A stretch of DNA of 64,000 bases from Carpediemonas membranifera (taxonomy: Eukaryota; Fornicata): the NCBI GenBank assembly GCA_019828565.1, contig JAHDYR010000024.1, forward strand, positions 186,001 through 250,000, read 5' to 3'. Position 1 is the stretch's first letter, and every line of letters starts with the position of its first letter. Position numbers and translations under genes: made by a program. Shown one piece after another: positions 59,806 to 64,000 of this stretch. Below the pieces are notes generated by a model, which was not told the DNA's origin, made no database searches, and saw only the letters and a program-made list of their open reading frames with translations.

Positions 59806-62345
59806 ATGGTTGCTCATATTGTGTTCGAGAGCCACATCGGTACAATATATGATGACCAGCCACGCTCAGTTGAGCGCATGAATTACCCTCTTGGCTGTAC
59901 CTACTTCGCCATGGTCGGAATTGGCCTCAACTCCGCCAGAACAAGACCTCAGCGCGAGCAATTCTGCCAGCTCGTCCGCGAGATGGAGGAGGCGGACCTG
60001 ATCTCCCAGCGCATTCACGACGCAAGGTTCTTCCGCCCTCCAGCAGACTCCCGTCCCTTCCAACGTGCCGCAACCGCACACGGAAATCAACACCCTCCTC
60101 ACCCTGTCTTCGTACGGGACGATTACCGCACCCACGCCATCCAGGAGCGTGCTGTGCAGGACTACAACGACTCAGAGGAGCGCTCCGCCAACTTTTCTGA
60201 GATCATGGAGCTCACATCGATCCTGATGTACGTCCGCAATGGCTTCAACTCGACCCAAGAGCTCTTTAAGCTCATCAACAACATCTCCCGCCGGCTTGGA
60301 AAGCCGATCTCGAAGAACAAGACCGCGGAGGTGCTCATTAAGGACCTTGGCATTGACATGACCAGAATATCTGGTGTCTCAGAGGCCCTCACTGAGGAGG
60401 AGCGCGCCTTCGTCAAGCATCTCGTGCCGTGCAGGTCGGTCTCAGGCAATACAACATGGCGGCGTACCATGTCCGGCACGCAGTCGCGACTTGAGCTCAC
60501 GAACCGTTTGACTGTAGCCGACGGAGCCGAGCCGACTCCGTTTTTCGACCACGACCTCGTCGCCGACCACACTTGGGAGCGACCGACGCTCACCCTCCAC
60601 TATGACAGCGAATCCGACGCTGTCCAGCACTACCAGTCCCTCAAAGGCAGTGTAGGTATCGCCCATCTGGGCAAGCGACTGAACAGCTCGACCTGGGACA
60701 AGGTGGAAACGGTGTGGTTCGATGGCGTGTACTATCTGCAGCAGGCAGTGCTTCACCCGGAGTGGCTCGAGTCTGACCAGACGAACTTCGAGCGTTGCTC
60801 TCGTGCCCTTCAGGACCCAGGCCATGTCGAGTTCCAACCACTAAAACTACTCCTGTGGCTCGACGCATGGAAGGGACATACCGCAACGTTCAAGATCCGC
60901 ATCTACGACCCGTCAGGCTTCACGTTCCCTAACCGCATCACTCCCCCCTTCCGACTCGTTGAGTGTCTTGCCGGTGAGAAGGAGCTGACGGAGGAGGGAA
61001 ACCTTCAACTCGTTGAGGAAGAAGTCGAGCGGATCTATCAAGCCCTCATACCGATCAGAGGAACTGACCAGGTCACCACCTTCGACCAAGTCATCGTCAT
61101 GGGCGATCACGCGGCCATCAGGAAGCTGTCATCCGGCATCGAGGGTAATGGAGGGCACTATCCCCAGCCCTTCAACAGCATCCGTCGAGACCACAAGGCG
61201 CTGCACCCCATTCCGGCGCACTCTCGGGTCACCTTGCATGATTTGCTCGAGCAGAAGGCAGCGTTCCACGCCGTGCAGGCCGACCCCGACCGTGTGCAGG
61301 ACCCGAAAGAGGAGTATGGCAACTTCTCCGACAAGAGGGCCATCTTCGAGAACCGGCCAGAGCCCCGAGTCATCCACACGGAGCGAGTTGTCTTTTTGTC
61401 CTCCGATCATGCACAACTCGCACCGCCTGCTCGAGCAAGTGGCACGGCTATGCGCCAGCTTCCCCGCTGATCGGAACGCAACTGCCGTAGACAAGCGCAA
61501 GCTCCAGCGCATGTCATCCAACCGCAGTATTGACCGCACTGTCGGGTGCAACGAGCAGTCTGCTGCCAGAGTTCGCATGGCGAACACCACGAACGAGGAT
61601 TACGAGGCTCTTCCTGAGTCCGTCCAAGATATTGTGCGACTCATTGGCTATCTCCAGGCTCTTTACTACTCAACCGAGCCTGTCACCGACAGCAAAGTCG
61701 CATTCCACTTCTTGGCCGCGTCCATGTGCCACCTGTTCCACGTCATGCTCAGTCTGCAGGCACACCAGACAAAGCTGGCGTTGCTCCCTCCTGGGCAAGC
61801 AGACAAGGCGGAGAAGCCATGTGCCCAGACACTCTATGTCAACAGCAGGCTCACTGCCCAGCCTCTTCTTCACGATCATCTCCGCATTCCTCTTTTTTTA
61901 CCTCCTCGAGGAGTTCTTTGAGAGAGAGTTCATCAAGAACCAGGAGGTCCGAGCCGAGTTGCACAGGTCGGCCATGATCGAGAAGCTGTGTTTGACCGAG
62001 CAGACCACCCTCATCTGCACGTTCTTAACGGGTATTCGCTCGTTCGGTCGCCAGGACTACTCAGTCCCCCCGCTGAACAGGCTTCGTCGTGTCCGAGTCC
62101 ACCAATGCTGCAGACAAGCTCGCTCATGGTTCGCCATTCGCAGCCACATGGAGGCAAGGCACCAATTCCATGCCACGGCGGCGGTGGTGCGCCTCTTCCA
62201 GGAGCTCGTTGACGAGATGTGGCAGTACGTCAACGATTATACGGCTTTGGCATGGGACGAAGAGTCTGGGGTGATGGTTTGCGAGTTGGCAGACATGGGT
62301 GAGGAGCTTGTTTGCTGCATTTGCGGTCATGCACGCGCTGAGTAG
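59806..62345 (+). CDS. Gene X: large uncharacterised protein
   Basis: Start at ATG 59806 (MVAHIVFESHIGTIYDD). Three frames join into one product of about 846 residues if the T5 run at 61393-61397 and the T7 run at 61893-61899 are each off by one base. Features: WLDAWKGHTATFKIRIYD then VIVMGDHAAIRKLSSG about 110 residues later (acidic residues after strands, possibly RNase H-like), and a C-terminal C-x2-C (CCICGHARAE). This loosely recalls transposase-like proteins of eukaryotes, but no family can be named with confidence. Confidence 0.5.
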
Positions 62346-62467
62346 TGAGTAAAGGAGTTTTATTGGTCAGTACATCCCATTTGGTGTGTTTCCCCAACTA
62401 CCAATTTTTTTTTCAACATTGGTAGTTTCACAATTTTCACATTACGTCACTTGTTTGGTGAAAAACA
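62346..62467. promoter_or_regulatory. Short intergenic region with a 10-bp hairpin
   Basis: AACTACCAAT (62396-62405) pairs with ATTGGTAGTT (62418-62427) across a T-rich loop, followed by TTTCACAATTTTCACATTACG. Possible terminator of X or promoter of Y. Confidence 0.45.
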
Positions 62468-63393
62468 ATGGAAACGCCACTTCCGACATGGCTGACGATG
62501 AATTTATCGCAACACAAGGCCTATATTCAATATGTCAAGCTTTCAGACAAGTCTGAGCTCTTGCCGTCTGTCAGGGCCTTCTTCAACAGAGATCTGGCGA
62601 CTTCGAACCTCGACTGTCTGAACTACTCATTCGTCATGTATGTCAGACCCACTACACTTCTTGTTAACACAGTCTCATCGCAATTCGTGGGGTTGAGATG
62701 GACAACATCAAGGCTGCATGCCTTCTCTTCCGCGAGTCGTACAGGGAGGGGCAGACCCTGAGCGGACAACTGCACCAGGAGCGGTTTGTCATCGGCTTAC
62801 GGACAGCCGTCTCCTGCAGAGGTCTTGGGTTCGCGAGGGTGCTTCTTAGCATAGCATCTGCCGAAGAACTCGTCCGACTGCAGTGCGACAAGCGACTCCA
62901 GGACATGTATGCGTCCTTTGGCCTCAAGGAGTCATCGGACCCGTCGCAGGTCGAGCAGCTGGTGGACACGGGGGGCAACCCACTTGCCATTGTCACGATG
63001 GAGGGCACGATGGGTCCCAACAAGTGGACCAACCTCGGCAAGAGCCTGACAGAGTGCTGTGGGATGATAATGCAAGGCTCTACGTTGATCCGCGTGACCA
63101 ACCATGGTAATAGACTTGATCAGCACGCTCATGGGATGCCTGCTTCCGACAAGAGGAGTGTTGACTCGTTCGTGGAACGCACCCGTGTGTCCGTGCGCCG
63201 TGAACGTGCGGCAAAACGGCCTAACGTCACCCGCATCAGGCAGAAGTTGATGATTATCCGCCATTACAACCTTCGTTCTTTCACGCTGGTCAAAGAGATC
63301 AAGGAAACGAGGACCGAGATGCGTAAGGAGAAGAAAGCCAACTTCTGGGACAGTGAATGGAATATTTCCGTTGAGGATGACGAAGAAGTGTAA
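62468..63393 (+). CDS. Gene Y: uncharacterised protein with a 35-nt intron
   Basis: Exon 1 62468-62637 (METPLPTWLTMNLSQHK), intron 62638-62672 (GTATGT...TTAACACAG), exon 2 to TAA 63393. Without splicing exon 1 meets a stop. The join is phase 2 and open on both sides. The product is about 296 residues; the C-terminal 80 are very basic and charged (RVSVRRERAAKRPNVTRIRQ). No known domain recognised. It lies 122 bp after gene X, same strand. Confidence 0.6.
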
Positions 63394-63417
63394 ATGAAAT
63401 GAAAATAAAACAAGAAT

Positions 63418-64000
63418 TTATAGCTCCTGTGCCGAACACTCTAAGTAGTAATTCATGATGGCTTGGTATACCTTGCGACGCAGCACATCACGCGATTCTG
63501 CCTCAGCACGTTCCGCATTCCGCTTGGCAATGACAGAAGTGAGCTGACTGAGTGTCTTAGCCTCCTTCTTCAGAACTCTGGTGGGTCTGGCGAAGATGAG
63601 ATCCGCGTCGCGGTCACGGCAAGGCTTGCTCAGGACGAGCTTGACGTCATCGACCGTCACACCGCACGATGAAGCAGCGAAGGCATGGACCTTAGCCCGG
63701 TAGGCGATGGGAATGCGGTGAAAGGCATCATCCATCTCGCGGACAGTCGCGATGAGTGGGTCGTCCGTGTCCAGCTCATCTGTCTGGGCGTCAAGACTGA
63801 GGAGAGCCTTGAAGCGGTGACGCTTGTCCTCATCACCGCCTCCCTGCCACTTGCGGCTGATCTCTTCGACCGACTGGAGATTGCCGTAGAGCTTGTCCTT
63901 CTTCAAGGAGGCTACTTTCATTTTAGGGACCTCGGCGGCAAACTTCTGGCTGAAGTCGACAACCCATCCGTTTGCGCGGGTAATATCGTCATTATTAAGG
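63418..64000 (-). CDS. Gene Z: C-terminal part of an uncharacterised protein
   Basis: The minus-strand frame is open from the window edge (64000) to TAA at 63418, 193 codons; an internal Met is at 63921. Charged, helical sequence (KLYGNLQSVEEISRKW, LKKEAKTLSQLTSVIAKRNA) without a known domain. Its stop is 24 bp from that of gene Y, so the two are convergent. Incomplete at the N-terminus. Confidence 0.55.
   Translation of the reverse strand, partial: LNNDDITRANGWVVDFSQKFAAEVPKMKVASLKKDKLYGNLQSVEEISRKWQGGGDEDKRHRFKALLSLDAQTDELDTDDPLIATVREMDDAFHRIPIAYRAKVHAFAASSCGVTVDDVKLVLSKPCRDRDADLIFARPTRVLKKEAKTLSQLTSVIAKRNAERAEAESRDVLRRKVYQAIMNYYLECSAQEL

Overview
The window is nuclear DNA of a eukaryote, most likely a protist. 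Supporting signs: two genes have very short GT-AG introns (29 and 35 nt), a tRNA-Thr gene has internal A and B boxes and a TTTT stop, AATAAA motifs occur, and the mobile elements are of eukaryotic types (Ty3/gypsy with chromodomain, DIRS-type tyrosine-recombinase retrotransposons, non-LTR elements with a restriction-like endonuclease). Host genes are intron-poor, GC-rich and closely packed. I cannot name the species; nothing here is bacterial, organellar or a CRISPR locus.

Layout. 1-3150: a tandem array, then an OTU-like cysteine-protease gene (OTU1). 3721-6436: a segment (LINE remnant, small minus-strand ORFs, long hairpin, ACAGTATG signal) that recurs at 26154-28874. 6434-10400: a tyrosine-recombinase fragment, DIRS split repeats, a truncated second DIRS element, foldback hairpins and satellite arrays. 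10822-15219: a minus-strand gene and, divergent from it, a second OTU gene (OTU2) whose N-terminal half nearly matches OTU1 but whose OTU domain is very different. 15292-17296: decayed copies, a hairpin and a second ACAGTATG junction. 17297-34839: a head-to-tail chain of DIRS and non-LTR elements, part of it duplicated (20742-25026 and 28904-33189). 34872-34943: tRNA-Thr. 34945-39059: another DIRS element and an extra recombinase fragment. 39433-46137: a possible caspase/CHAT-like gene, and a zinc-finger gene split by a gypsy element (G1). 46224-58727: nested gypsy elements (G3 inside G2 inside G0, plus G4), bounded on both sides by inward-facing ACAGTATG signals. 59058-64000: a hairpin and three unrecognised host-type genes (X, Y, Z).

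Three patterns recur. (1) Four separate loci, one of them duplicated, share the order 'long hairpin, short palindromes, ACAGTATG, 5'-truncated retroelement'. (2) Three gypsy elements with very short LTRs (about 54, 74 and 103 bp) each carry a perfect 10-14 bp palindrome at the first base after the 5' LTR, where a primer-binding site should be, and none starts with the usual TGG. (3) Many reading frames break at homopolymer runs, often where a second copy has one base more or less. These are probably assembly errors, so many apparent pseudogenes may be intact.
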